In this document: positions 22,882 through 34,203 of the stretch, in pieces
How the letters are laid out: the number at the start of each line of letters is the position of its first letter
Position numbering within the stretch: position 1 is the stretch's first letter
Origin: Venturia oleaginea
Taxonomy: Eukaryota; Ascomycota; Dothideomycetes; Venturiales; Venturiaceae
Assembly (NCBI GenBank): GCA_013176395.1
Contig: JABMLP010000008.1
Span: 310,001 to 374,000, forward strand
Direction: 5' to 3'
Length of the DNA: 64,000 nucleotides
The notes under the pieces: model-generated
The model's input: the letters and a program-made list of their open reading frames with translations, nothing else
Told to the model about the DNA's origin: nothing
Database searches by the model: none
Translations under genes and position numbers: made by a program

Positions 22882-23730
22882 CCACGGAGCGCAACACTGG
22901 GCAGCGGCGGAGAAAATGTCAACAGTGTTGTGTGAGTCGAGTCGATTCGAGTCAATTGATAGCGATATATTGTTTATTGGTGCACCGATTGATGCGACTC
23001 GAGCAACGCAGATTCGAGTATGTGGTGTGGGCTCGGCTACGTTCGTACTCGGGATTCACCAACGATTTCGCTCCTCCGGTCTACTGTAATGGTGATGGAG
23101 AGTCTGCTGCCATCCGAGTCTCTCCCTGTACAGCTCCGTTCGCACAGTTGTTGTTTGTGGGCATGCGCAGGCAAAGGAGGATGGGCTAGGACGGGCAGGA
23201 ATGCGTGTCGAGGTAAACAATGGCTCGGCGCGTCGTTGGTGGGGCAGTCTCGGGTCTTTTGTCGATGCTCTACGTATCTCGCGGATTGTCGGGTGGGATG
23301 GGACGAGACGTGAGGTGTTTTTTTGGTAGGATGAGCTGGTGGGTGTGGAGGAGCAGGAGACACGAGGAGGTGAGGCGTCGATTTGAGTTTCGCGACGGGA
23401 AAGGACCACCACGTGAAGACAGACAGGGCGTGCACTGACACGGAAATATACAGAGTCAAAAATTACTTAAACTGATTGCTGTCCCTGCATGCGAGTCAAA
23501 AGGCGCGCGGAGGGTGTGACAGCGGCTGTGGTAGTGGGCCGTCGATATAGAAGCACTCTGGGTTTGATGCAAGCGGTTGAGACACCAAAGGATTGGATGC
23601 AAAGGCAGCTCTTTGTTGATTTGCTGTCATTTCTTTGTTTACTTTGACACGTCCTTCTTCACCCTTCTTTTGCCACCGTCGGGACCGATGGAGCATGGAG
23701 GACTGCGATCAACGGCACTCTGTCGTGTTG

Positions 23731-23777
23731 TCATTGCGTAGAATAAACTAGGAGATATCATTGCGTAGGATAAACTA
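23731..23777. repeat. Direct repeat, 20 bp, two copies
   Basis: TCATTGCGTAGAATAAACTA at 23731-23750 recurs at 23758-23777 with one mismatch (GTAGGATAA). The seven-base spacer suggests a simple local duplication. Confidence 0.8.
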
Positions 23778-24421
23778 CTCGGTAGCATTGTGTACCTGCC
23801 AGAACAAACACACGATCTTTGTCCCCATGCTTATGCCGCGAAGATCAGGGAAAGGACACCTCATGCACAGCGAGACCAAGAGTGTGCACAGAGTGCTTAG
23901 AGTGGAGTACGGAGAGCGGAGAGCCTGAGACCTCCTTCTGGTTCTGCCCTGACACGCCTGACTACTCTGCCCAGTCCGCCCTGATCGTGCCACCTTTTGT
24001 CGATAACAGACCGAGGCTCCCTGAGCACACCCTGCTGTCGTTCAATCGATATGAAGGCGCAATTCTATTCTGATCGGCCCCTCGCCGTTTTGGTCTTATC
24101 CTTGTGCTAACGCGTATCTTCCCGATCCCGCGCCAACCACAACGAGCCGAACCAAAACAATCAAGACCCTTCGCGCCAATCAGAGCGACTGAAAACATTC
24201 CATCATCCCTCCAAGCTGCCTGTCTCTCTGCTCGAGCCACTCGAGCCACTCGACAGAGCTGACGTGAACTTCCTCATTTGTAACTCGCTATTAACCCTCC
24301 TGACTTCCGCATGCCGTTATACTGCTTCTGAGGTCGTCTTCAGCTGCAAGACACCTCTTATTGACCCCCTATGACGCCTCCAGATTGCGCGCATCACGCT
24401 CAATCTGAATCGCCGACGTGG

Positions 24422-24451
24422 CATATTCCACCGTCTCATATTCCACCGTCT
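24422..24451. repeat. Perfect 15-bp tandem duplication
   Basis: CATATTCCACCGTCT occurs twice back to back (24422-24436 and 24437-24451). It is non-coding. Confidence 0.85.
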
Positions 24452-25432
24452 TATAGCTATAGATTGTGGGGAAGTAAATTGATCATCACCTGAAATCTCG
24501 GTCAACCAAGTACAAATCCTGCGTACAACATCAGCAGACATAGCCATCCTGGCCATATCTGGACTCTTATGAAAGGGAAGAAACGAAACCTGCTGAGAGA
24601 GAGAGCGGACCGAATATTTTCACCATCATTACGCTCGATCCCCTTTGCACAAGACTGAAGCCATGGCATCTGTCATGCATGCAGTATTGGCCGTTAGAGA
24701 TGGCTATTCCTGTTTCTTACTCCCACCCCGGATGGCTTTTGTCTTTGCTATTTCGGGCACCGGCATGGCCACTTAGAAATCAAGGTAATTTCCTTCCCGA
24801 TCAACCCTGTTTCCCATTTCTTTACTGGACCATTTTACCATCTGACAGTTCCCACAGGTGAGGTAGCCAGTCTCAATTGTCGGTTGCCTAGAAATTGAGC
24901 ATGAAAAGAGATGGACGTCACGTGGACGCTCAAGATAGGATCCGAATATTCTGAAAGCTCCTGCCAATTCACCTTATCCTGAAAATAAAAATCCGTGGTG
25001 CGCTAGTGTGATTAATAATGCTTCCTCTGGCCACTGTCAACGGCACTTCGGGTCCCGCTTCTTCAATGGGTCTCGTTATCTCATATCGTGGTACGGTCCG
25101 CTGGGATCACATTCCATCCACACTTCTTACCCCTTGCCTTTTCCCTTGAGCAAGGGATAAGCGATCCCCTACCAGGTATCTCTCCTATCGACAAGAAACT
25201 GCGACATCAAGCCATGGGCCAACATGGATACTATACCACTTCGACTTTCAAAACAATTGAGCCGATGGTTTGAAGACAAGGCCAACTTCATCTTAATCGT
25301 CTAGATCAACTACTAGGGAATGCGAATGTCACCAGGCACATGCGCGGCGTCATCATCTAGTATCAATTGTCATACTGCGATGTTCCATTCATGTTTTTGG
25401 GCCTCCATCATCTCCTCGGTCTCTATTGCCCG

Positions 25433-25456
25433 AAGAACAAATCTAAGAACAAATCT
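25433..25456. repeat. Perfect 12-bp tandem duplication
   Basis: AAGAACAAATCT occurs twice back to back, at 25433-25444 and 25445-25456, in non-coding DNA. Confidence 0.8.
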
Positions 25457-27072
25457 TAGAATATACCCAGCCACACTCTTATCAACAAGTTGGGGGAAAT
25501 CAGAAGATGACTTATTTCGGGTCGTAGAATGGAGGGATTAAAGCCTTTTTCAGCCATTTTCTACCTCCCACGCAGACCACATTCCACCTGAAGAAGATTT
25601 GAATTCCACCCAACTCGATGAATTGACATGAACCATGCTGGCTGGCAGAAATTTTGTCTTCATGTCAACCATGCCTCAAATAGTACAATCAAATGGATGT
25701 AATCTTCTTGTCAATGCCACATCGCTTCGCCTTGATGGTTAGCATAGCTACACACAGGGGTGTAGGTTTCATCCACGGGATTGAATGCGTGAAACTTGCT
25801 GTAGTAACCAATCGATTGGAATAGTCCCAATACTCAATTCCGGACTCAAACCGACCTGTTTCGCCGAAGGGTACGTAATATCACCAGAAATCGCTCCTTC
25901 CCCATTTGTGCCAAAGGACAAAAGGAAAGTGGCACCTCGCGGTAACGGGTGCCCGAAGGCGAACAATGGTTTAGGCTAAGCGACCTTCCTTGGGAGAAAG
26001 CGGGAAAGGAATTGGTATACATATGGACAGTTTATGGTCCGGGAAGGAGTTTTGTCCATAGTGGAGAAGCCTTTTGCATCGAAACGTTAAGGAGAATATA
26101 GAGTCGGGATATATGGATATAATGTTGATGATCGAAAGTTTGACGCCCAACAGCAACAAAGTGAAATAGAGGGAATAAACGATCGTGGCAGAATTAAGCA
26201 ACTATGTTAATCTAGGATCTCCGTCTCTTGGTTGAGCGGTCCCCTTTCTCAATCGTCCAAAACGAATGTTATATTCGGTATTCGAATTCACGACTCAACT
26301 CTCTTGCCTGCTCCTCAGTTGCGGGCATAAAGCAATTATAAAATAAAACAACGACGCATTATTTCTACTATACAAACTCATCTCATCTCACCAGCAGCAT
26401 GGAGACTACGTATCAATCGTGACGAAAGTTATGGAGGCTGTCATCCTACGAAGTTAGGCTGAGATCCCTCTCACAAGGCTGAGAAAACCTCACGCCCTAC
26501 AGAAGAAGGATTCATGCAATGCAATGCACGACTCCCCTTTCACCCAATCACACCTCTATCAAGACCCCCATCGAAATAAAATGAAAATGGTTTTCCGAAC
26601 TGCTGAATTCAGCTTTGCACTGCCCAGTCGAATTTTGAATGATGATGGTGTGTGCAGTAGCTATAACAACAAAATGAAGAACGCGTCTTTGAGAGCCAGT
26701 TTCGGCTTTGAAGCCATCATTAGCAGTCACTCCTAGCACTGCCCCCTAATCTAGACAAAAGCGTAGACCTCGTAGCTACAACAACGAAATGAAGAACGGC
26801 AATTGCTGGAAGTCGGTCCGATAATGTACAGCTGAAAACCGCGACCCAAAGCCAGGAAAAGGAGATCAAGAACTGCTGAAGCAGATCCCGCCCCACTGAT
26901 GGATTGCGCTACAAGGATATCGACTGACCATTCAAAAGACTCACCTATCTTTACATATTTGTCATGTCTAGCCTAACCACAAACCCATCTCAATATTACG
27001 CCCACGCTCTATAAAAACATTACATTCCCCAAAATCCAAAACAAGGTACTCTTCTTCTTTAATCTTGATAGC

Positions 27073-29450
27073 TCAAACACCTTCCCTTCTGACTCTACCT
27101 CGATTCTCCAAAACTCCATACTCAATCCATTTCGCTCCTCTTTTTCCCTCGGTCAAACTGCCCGGGTTTATAACACAGCAGCCCATATAATTGATTGCGA
27201 ACGCTGGAGCTTCGGCGTCGGCAATCACGAGTGAAGATGGCAAAGGATAGAGCTGCAATACACTGCCATAGTCCCAGTGAAGAGGTCGTGTTGCGATGGG
27301 AAAGGGCGAGAGGTGTGATTGATCTAGTATAGTCTTGACGAGTCGGCGGGATGATATATCTGTTTCCGAAGGTATTGGGGGTGCTGAAGGTGCTGGTGCT
27401 GCTGCTGCTGGTAGAGGTTGTGCAGGAGGAGAAAAGGGCGGGACATCCACGTCCATCGATTCCTCTTGTGTATCCGTCTCTTGCGTTTCCACTTCGTCGA
27501 GATGGATGGGTTCGTCCGGTATATCTCCTGGGGCGGGAACATCATCTTCCATCTCTGTTTCCGCAGGCTTGAATCTCAAAGCATTTCGTCTCAGTCTCTC
27601 AGTAATATCGTCACGGAACAGAACCATTTCACCTTGACATCCAAACCAAGTAAACCTACTCGGATTCGTCGTCCAAATTACCTCTCCCTCTTTTCTTCCC
27701 TTTCCGCTCCCGCCAACCTCCCTATTCGCCTCCGCCATAACTCTTTTCATCCTCGAAGTAAACATTTCCGGCACCGCATTCCTCGGAATCACCGTGGCAG
27801 CGCCAACCGAGAAGGCAGAGGGCCATGCATCTTTATCGCCAGGAACAAAAACAATCGTCGTTCTCGCAATAAATTGCGGAAAATCTGAAAATACAGAGGC
27901 AAGAGCATTAAAGTATTCCTTGTACTCGATACTCCCCGCCCCTGGCGCTCCGGCCATGACAGCATGCGAGACAAAATTCCCCATAAAGATCATAGCCATT
28001 GGGAATTCAGTTGCCGGTAACGCTGAATACGTCTGAAGCATCGTCCTCATCGCAGTCAAGGTAGCCGGATTATCGAGGTTGATTTCGGAGGCAATGGCGA
28101 TTTTTGAGTTACCAGTATGAGGTGAGTCAGGGCCCAGTATCTTCGTTTCCAAACGGCGCATTCGTGATCCCGTTGCTCGTTCTGATCCTACTCCGAGGAA
28201 ATCTGTCCAGCCAAATGCCGGGCCTGTCGGTGCTTCGCCTGCACCTTTCACTTGGATCCCCAAAGTTGCCGAACGTCTTTCACATGGTGGATGACCTATA
28301 ATTGAACCGACGAATTTGCCACCAATAGTTCCACCTACTCCTCCAGTGTTTCCTAGGGACGTTTCGCTGCCGTAGTCTTCTGTGTAGACGCCGTCTATTA
28401 GTACGATCATACCTGGACAGAACCAGGCGCTGTTTTCGTCGGGAAAGGGTCGAGCATGTTCCAGGTCAATGGATATATTTCCTGTTAGATCCGAGAGGGC
28501 AAGAGTTCCTGTTGGTGAGACCGTGAGAAGGCCGAGAAGGAGATGAGCACTCCCACTTCTACCGAGCAGATTGGCGATTGGTGTGATTTTGTTTGTTTGT
28601 GACTGGCCTGCCAGACTTGGAGTTTGAAAGTTCTCATTCCGAAGGATGCGTTGGTGCACGATGTGGAAGCGTTGGCGGAAGAGTTCTGTTTTGTGAGATG
28701 GTGGTGGGAACAGGGAGGCTTTCGTTGTTGATCTGTAGATGTCAGTGAGATATTAGCTGTAGTGCCAGGCCAGTCATACTTGTCAAAATGCTTCTTGGTG
28801 ACATTGTACACCAATCTGGGCTGCTCAAAAGCACCAATGACCTTTAGCCACTCTCTCGGATCTTTCGATTTCTCATCCTCATCTTCAGCATCCCTAACGT
28901 CCAGCCGTGATGCACCAAAGCTTTCTTGGTTATTCAGACCCGGTCGTAGTGCCAAGTCGCCCGTAGGAGTGTTTGCGTCAGAAAAGGCGAAGCTGGTCTG
29001 TCTGCTCAGCCCTGTCTTGCTGCTCAATACTCTCCCTCCACTCATGCAGCCATCCAGTATCCTGAGTATGTTCTTGAGCATGTTGCCATCCCCTTCAACT
29101 ATCACACCTCCATTCTCTTTCTTCCACATCTTGGCTGTCTCCTCGAGCACGCCCTCTGCCAAACCATCTTCGCGCCATCCTGAACCACAATGTCGTCCAA
29201 TGAAAGTCGCGAGCGCATTCAGTGCCGTCGATGTTAAGGTGAGATTATGTTTCTTTGTGAAAGTGCGGAAAGCGACGGGTCTTAGTATTGCAGGAGGAAG
29301 ATTTATAGGGAGGATAGTCGCGGGTTTGAGCTGTGGTGGGGGAATTGGTGCGCTTCTTCTTGGATTTATGGGATGGACCGGAGTGCCGAATGCTAGTGAA
29401 GACGAAGGAATCGGGTTCGCTTGAGTGAGATTTGATCTGGGGGGATTCAT
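27073..29450 (-). CDS. DPB2: DNA polymerase epsilon subunit B
   Basis: Dpb2 is the essential second subunit of the leading-strand polymerase and links it to CMG helicase via GINS. Exons 28780-29450 and 27073-28732; the 47-bp intron 28733-28779 (GTATGA...GACATCTACAG) joins VYNVTKKHFDK to STTKASLFPPPSHKTELFRQ, total 776 residues. RILRNENFQ, NLLGRSGSAHLLLGLLTVSP and TLALSDLTGNISIDL make the OB-fold, and MAMIFMGNFVSHAVMAGAPG, ARTTIVFVPGDKDAWPS and VIPRNAVPEMF belong to the inactive calcineurin-like phosphoesterase fold. INYMGCCVINPGSLTEGKRG lies near the C-terminus. An acidic/Pro-rich insert (residues about 600-660) interrupts the fold. The gene is head-to-head with the histone chaperone gene. 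Confidence 0.92.
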
Positions 29451-29722
29451 GATGTTTATATTTGAGTTGCGTTTGTATACAATTGGGCGTGGTGGATATA
29501 TATTTCTGGAGGGACGCGCTAAAAACGCGGTCGTGAATCGCGTAGCAGCCTTGCTCGATTGTCTTTTTCAACTCGTTCACCCAAGACCCCGATTGTCGCA
29601 AACAATCAACAATCTTCAATCAGCTTCTAATTCCATTCGATAACCGGTCGCGTCTACTACAATCAAGAAACGAGTTGAACAGATCGTCAAGAACAACCGT
29701 GCCGCAAGCAGCGAGCACCGAG
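29451..29722. promoter_or_regulatory. Divergent promoter DPB2 (-) / NASP-type chaperone (+) with four ACGCG (MCB/MBF) cores
   Basis: Only 272 bp separate the two ATGs. ACGCG occurs at 29514-29518 and 29525-29529, and its complement CGCGT at 29539-29543 and 29649-29653. ACGCG is the core bound by the MBF (Mbp1/Res) factor that drives G1/S genes in yeasts. Both flanking genes act in S phase (replicative polymerase, histone H3 delivery). MBF control is inference; the sites are visible. Confidence 0.6.
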
Positions 29723-31200
29723 ATGGCCGACACACCAAACGAAGACGCCGCACCAATGCTCGTCGAGCGCGCAAAGAACGAAGTCATAGAAGATTACGAA
29801 AAGAAACTCAAAACTCTCGTCGAATCTGCAGACCTCCAATACTCGCTTAAAAGATACAATGAAGCCTCAGAACTCTACTCGCAAGCCTCAGAGCTACAAT
29901 CAGAAATTCATGGCGAACTGAATCCCAAGAACGCTGACATCCTCTATCTATACGGTCGCGCTCTATTCAAAGTTGCTGTATCCCAAAGCGATGTGCTCGG
30001 CGGCCAGGTCACAGCAGAGAAGGCCAAGAAGGATGTCGCGAAAGAGAAAGCTGTTCCGGAGAAAGAGAAGAAACTAACTGGGGAGATCATGGAAGCGATT
30101 GTTGAGAAGAAGGCAGAGGCATCATCATCCAAAGGCACGAAAGAAGAAAGTCTAGCGAACAAGCCCTATTTTGAAATCACAGGCGACGGCAACTGGGATA
30201 CCGATTCCGATGAAGATGAAAATGCTGAAGCTCAAGTGGATGCAGCGATAGAAGAAGAGGACGATTTCGCCACCGCCTACGAAATCCTCGATCTCGCTCG
30301 TGTTTGTCTCGAGAAACAAGTCGAGGAGATAGCAGACAAGGATCCGTCTAAATTACGATCGATTCAAGAGAAGTTGGCGGACACATACGATCTCCAGGCT
30401 GAAATCTCGCTCGAAAACGAGAAATTTCTCGAGGCGGTTGGTGACACAAAGAAATGTGCTGCTCTGAAAGATGAACTATATCCTCAGACTTCTCAGCTGG
30501 TGGCAGAAGCACATTACAAGGTTTCTCTGGCTCTAGAATTCGCGTCTGTGAGTGCTTTTCGGGAAGCGCAGGCGAAAGAGGAATCTGGCTCCAAGCCATC
30601 GAGTGAGAAACCAGAGGTTGACGAGAAGATGAGAGCCGAAGCGGCTGATGAGACGGCCATCGCGGTCTCATCATGCAAAGGTCGCCTTGCCAAAGAACAG
30701 GAGGCTATCAAAGGTCTGGAAGGCGTTGCGAAAACAAAACAAGAAGCTGAGATCAAGGAGGTGCAGGAGATTATCGAAGAAATGGAAGCACGTGTATGTA
30801 CTCCCACACCATCCATTCCCATTTCAGATCCATCCTCAACCCATTAACCTAAACGTATCTTGTATACTAACTCCACCACCTACAGTTAACAGAACTCCGT
30901 GGTCCGGTCATAACCGTCTCAGGCGGCCCAACCGGTTCCGCAGCAAACGACCCCATGGCCGGCATGCTCGCCCAAATGCTCGGTCAATCCCCAGCAGAGC
31001 AAAAAGCTATCCTGGAAGAAGCAAAGGAAAATGCCAACGATCTTACTGGACTTGTGAGGAAGAAGAAGCCGCAGCTGAAACCTGCTGCGAGCATGAATGG
31101 AGATGCGAATACGGGATCGAGTAGTGGGAACGGAAAGAGGAAATTGGAGGATGTGGATGGGTGTGGGCAGGATGAGAAGAAGGCGAAGGTTGAGGGGTAG
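29723..31200 (+). CDS. NASP/Sim3/Hif1-type TPR histone chaperone
   Basis: This family carries histone H3 (and CENP-A in fission yeast) before deposition. Exons 29723-30793 and 30886-31200, intron 30794-30885 (GTATGT...CTACAG), 461 residues. The first TPR-like unit is SADLQYSLKRYNEASELYSQ with NADILYLYGRALFKVA; an acidic insert follows (WDTDSDEDENAE and AAIEEEDDFAT), then DFATAYEILDLARVCLEKQV, KLADTYDLQAEISLENEKF and QLVAEAHYKVSLALEFAS, the SHNi-TPR region. The C-terminus carries DPMAGMLAQMLGQSPAEQK and a bipartite basic tail (GKRKLEDVDG...DEKKAKVEG) that looks like an NLS. The in-frame stretch before 29723 has no ATG. Confidence 0.87.
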
Positions 31201-31910
31201 GGAATGATCTTAACAAGACCTTTCCATGGGAGTGTGTTCGATAGATTTGTATTACAAACTGGGAAACTGGCGTCATGAAATAGATGGGAGGGGCTATATT
31301 TAGGCGTTCTTCAAGGCCGTTTGTCTTCTTGGTTTTGAAGGACAGTGCTTATGGATTGTTTGACCTGGTCCAGTATCTTTACCACATAGTACCTACCCTC
31401 TTGAGTGAGGGCGAATAACACAATCGAGTTGCTGTCTATTATTTTTCAGTTGTCCCAATACTCTTCAAAGCACATTCTACTCGGGCGTAAGATATCTCTG
31501 CCTTGTGGATATGGTGAATTGTGCTTTGACTAACTTAGTTAAGATTGGGAAAGTCACATCGGACCAGAAGAAGCAAAGAAAGACAGTAGAGGAGTGGACA
31601 TATTATTCTTCAGAGCAGAATCAGGCTGAGATATCTTATAAGCACAGGATGATTCTTCCCTTTCGGAGAGAATATCTGGATCGTAAACCAATGGATAATT
31701 TAAACACATTCTAACCAGAGTCGATTTGATATATCACAAGTAGAGTAACAATTTGCAAAGTGCTCTTACAGAATGTAATTTCAATTAAGATATGAACCAA
31801 TGTGAACCAATGTGAACCAATGCAAACGCGCTTCTTCCCATCCTGGATATCTTTCTCCGCTCCAAACTCCAAAATGTAGAATTAAACCACAATAGCGGTG
31901 CTAACCTCTG
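31201..31910. other. Convergent intergenic region
   Basis: Between the chaperone gene (+) and the secreted-protein gene (-). A small ORF at 31505-31714 has no recognisable features. It contains a short 10-bp tandem repeat, listed separately. Confidence 0.5.
31792..31822. repeat. 10-bp tandem repeat, about three copies
   Basis: TGTGAACCAA-type units run in tandem (first unit reads ATGAACCAA). This is a tiny AT-rich minisatellite downstream of the secreted-protein gene. Confidence 0.8.
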
Positions 31911-33485
31911 CTAACCAGGCAAAGGTATTGTTAAGGTAGTACTTGCAGAAGCAGCCCTACTCATCTCCAACATCAGTGCTGTCGACGTCGTGCTCGGCGC
32001 AGGTGGTGCCTCGATCGTTAGTGATGTCGCCGGAATTGCCGTGGCTGTAACAGTGATTGTCGGTCCAGTACTCAGTGTCGCAGTGACAGTAACTGTAGCT
32101 GGCGCCACCCCACCTGTTCCAGTTCCAGTTCCAGCACCAGTCTTTGGTCCCGTTCCATTTGTTCCATTTATTCCTGGTGTCGCTAGAGGCACAGCTGGGA
32201 GTCCTGCTATGGGTACAATTGACAACCCGTCCAATCCTGCCGGGGTTGGCGGAGCCATAGCTGCGGAACCGAGACTGGTTTGAGATGAATTTGCGCCAGC
32301 GACGGGCAGTGGTGGTAGGGACGAGGCATTTGGCGGTGAGATTGTTATGGTCGATTGGACTGTTGGTGAGACTGTTTGGATGCTTGGGAGGACCAGAATT
32401 GTTGTGTTCGAGGAAGTTGGGGCGGAGGTGAATCCACTTGGAGAGAAAGTATAAAGTGTTCCTGGATTTGTAGGTGTCGATGCCGAACTCGAAGATGTTA
32501 TGGGGCCTAGGCTGAATGTATTTTTCATACTGTCTTGAGGTGAGGGAGAGACGGCTGATGCTGCAGTCGCTGGGGGCTGGGACGAGATCAATGGGAATGT
32601 ATCACCGCTTCTACCACTGGCAGTGGTGGCTGCTACTGGAATTGGCGCGGACGTAGTCGATATAGAAGTTGAGTTGGCCATCGATGAGGTACTGCTCGAG
32701 GACCTCGACCGAGTGATTGTTACCGTGTTCATAACAGTGGTGTAGACCACAGTGACGCTCGCACTACTGGTAGGAATGGGAGTTGTTCCATTTGAGGCAG
32801 CAGGAGTAGGAGAGGTTTTTGGGTTCGCCGCTGGTAGGGAAGGAAATGCCGTAAGCGGTGGAGATGATCCCGGATTATTTCCAACAGCTGGTACAATACC
32901 AACCATACCACCACTGACCACAGCTGTTGATTCCGATGACTGAGCTGCTTGGGCTATTGATGTAGAATTCTGGACCGAACTTGCTTGACTGGACTCTGGA
33001 ACAGGAAGCGAATCAAACGCTGTGAGCGGCGGAGATGAGCCTGGATTATTGCCAATGGCTGGCACGATGCCAACCATTCCAGGCATGGTTGGGCTTGCAG
33101 AGCTCGGAACCGCAGCAGAGCTTACAGTATTCATTGCTGGATTCGGGACCACAGGATTTATGGAAGTCATAGGAGCAGCGTCTTGCGGGTTGAGGTCAGA
33201 TGCAGCTATCGTCGCAACTGGTCTTCCACTAGGGTCGACAAAAGTAATATCGCCAGTTGGAGGTGCTGCATTCCTGTGTCCGCCGCCACCTCGATGGGGA
33301 GACCTGTTGATGAGAGATACAGGAGGTAAATCTTGAAACCATTTTGGAGATCTGAAAGATGTGAGAAGCCTTTCGTTTTCGACAATATTTGGAACTAAAT
33401 ACATATGAAGTGATGGCAGAAATGGGATGGGAATTGCCTGCACGAGATGTGAAGCTGCCAGCAGCGCCAACATCTCGCTTCGCAT
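31911..33485 (-). CDS. Ser/Thr/Pro-rich secreted or wall-associated protein with duplicated module
   Basis: Function not recognised. The first ATG (33485) gives MRSEMLALLAASHLVQA, a plausible signal peptide cut before IPIPF. About 524 residues follow, dominated by Ser, Thr, Pro, Ala and Val, with many likely O-glycosylation sites. Two copies of MVGIVPA(I/V)GNNPGSSPP plus LTAF lie near residues 140 and 205. VVYTTVMNTVTITRS and ATVTVTATLSTGPTITVTAT are typical of fungal surface proteins. The C-terminus (TTLTIPLPG) lacks a hydrophobic GPI signal. A 51-bp stretch at 33352-33402 (GTATTT...TTTCAG) could be an intron; removal keeps the frame, so both forms are possible. Confidence 0.75.
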   Translation of the reverse strand: MRSEMLALLAASHLVQAIPIPFLPSLHMYLVPNIVENERLLTSFRSPKWFQDLPPVSLINRSPHRGGGGHRNAAPPTGDITFVDPSGRPVATIAASDLNPQDAAPMTSINPVVPNPAMNTVSSAAVPSSASPTMPGMVGIVPAIGNNPGSSPPLTAFDSLPVPESSQASSVQNSTSIAQAAQSSESTAVVSGGMVGIVPAVGNNPGSSPPLTAFPSLPAANPKTSPTPAASNGTTPIPTSSASVTVVYTTVMNTVTITRSRSSSSTSSMANSTSISTTSAPIPVAATTASGRSGDTFPLISSQPPATAASAVSPSPQDSMKNTFSLGPITSSSSASTPTNPGTLYTFSPSGFTSAPTSSNTTILVLPSIQTVSPTVQSTITISPPNASSLPPLPVAGANSSQTSLGSAAMAPPTPAGLDGLSIVPIAGLPAVPLATPGINGTNGTGPKTGAGTGTGTGGVAPATVTVTATLSTGPTITVTATAIPATSLTIEAPPAPSTTSTALMLEMSRAASASTTLTIPLPG

Positions 33486-34203
33486 TGTAGCTGTTGCAGA
33501 CTTCGGAAGGTTCAACAGGGAATACTGCTATTCTTGTCACAGCATTATGGAAATTAAGAAGATGTTTTAACCTTAAAGAAAGACTGTGAAATGAATCGAA
33601 GACGAAAATAAGAGATGAAAGTGGAGAAGCGCGATAAAAGAGGTTTTGGAGAGAACAAGAGCTTTGTATGAAGTCACTCGACACCCGCAAACAAGGCGAA
33701 GAGAGTCACCCAGTTTCAGCCGCGATTCTGGGCCTGGAAGGAATTGGGCATTTCCCAATGTTTGGCGATAGCCACTTTGTTTCAGCATCACTGGCTCTGG
33801 TTTTCGGGGGTACAAAGAGGATCCAGGAATAGCAAGCAATGTACTGGCTATTGGTGTTCGGCGCCTCGCCTGCGAAGTCGTGAGGCGCTCGCGCGCTGTT
33901 TCAAGTCGCTTGGGATTGGTAGGACCTTGTCATCAGGAGAGGGAATCATCATCCTGTAGGACAGCCCCGTAGCGTGGTGAGGCCCGTCAAGATGCCAGTA
34001 GATATCGAAGTATCATGATGTTCTCGTGGGTTCGTGAGTGAAAAGGAGTTTGCGTTGCTGATCGACGAGATGTCGAATCGAGCCCTGCGCGTTTGGACGG
34101 ATCCTCCCGCCGGCGCCGTTAAAATTATTTCTCACCATCGACTTCTTGCGCCTCCGGAGACCTATCTTACAATCGCCCAATGTCACGATAACATACCACA
34201 AGC
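33486..34203. other. Divergent intergenic region
   Basis: The 5' regions of the secreted-protein gene (-) and SOF1 (+). No additional gene or repeat is apparent. Confidence 0.5.

Larger units (their letters stand above)
22882..27072. other. Gene-free stretch of 4.2 kb upstream of WEE1
   Basis: No ORF longer than about 140 codons and none with recognisable content occurs on either strand. It starts with the WEE1 5' region and ends at the POL epsilon B stop codon. It contains several short local duplications (listed separately) and one ACGCGT hexamer near 24110. It may be a long regulatory region or an unannotated non-coding transcript; nothing here decides. Confidence 0.5.
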
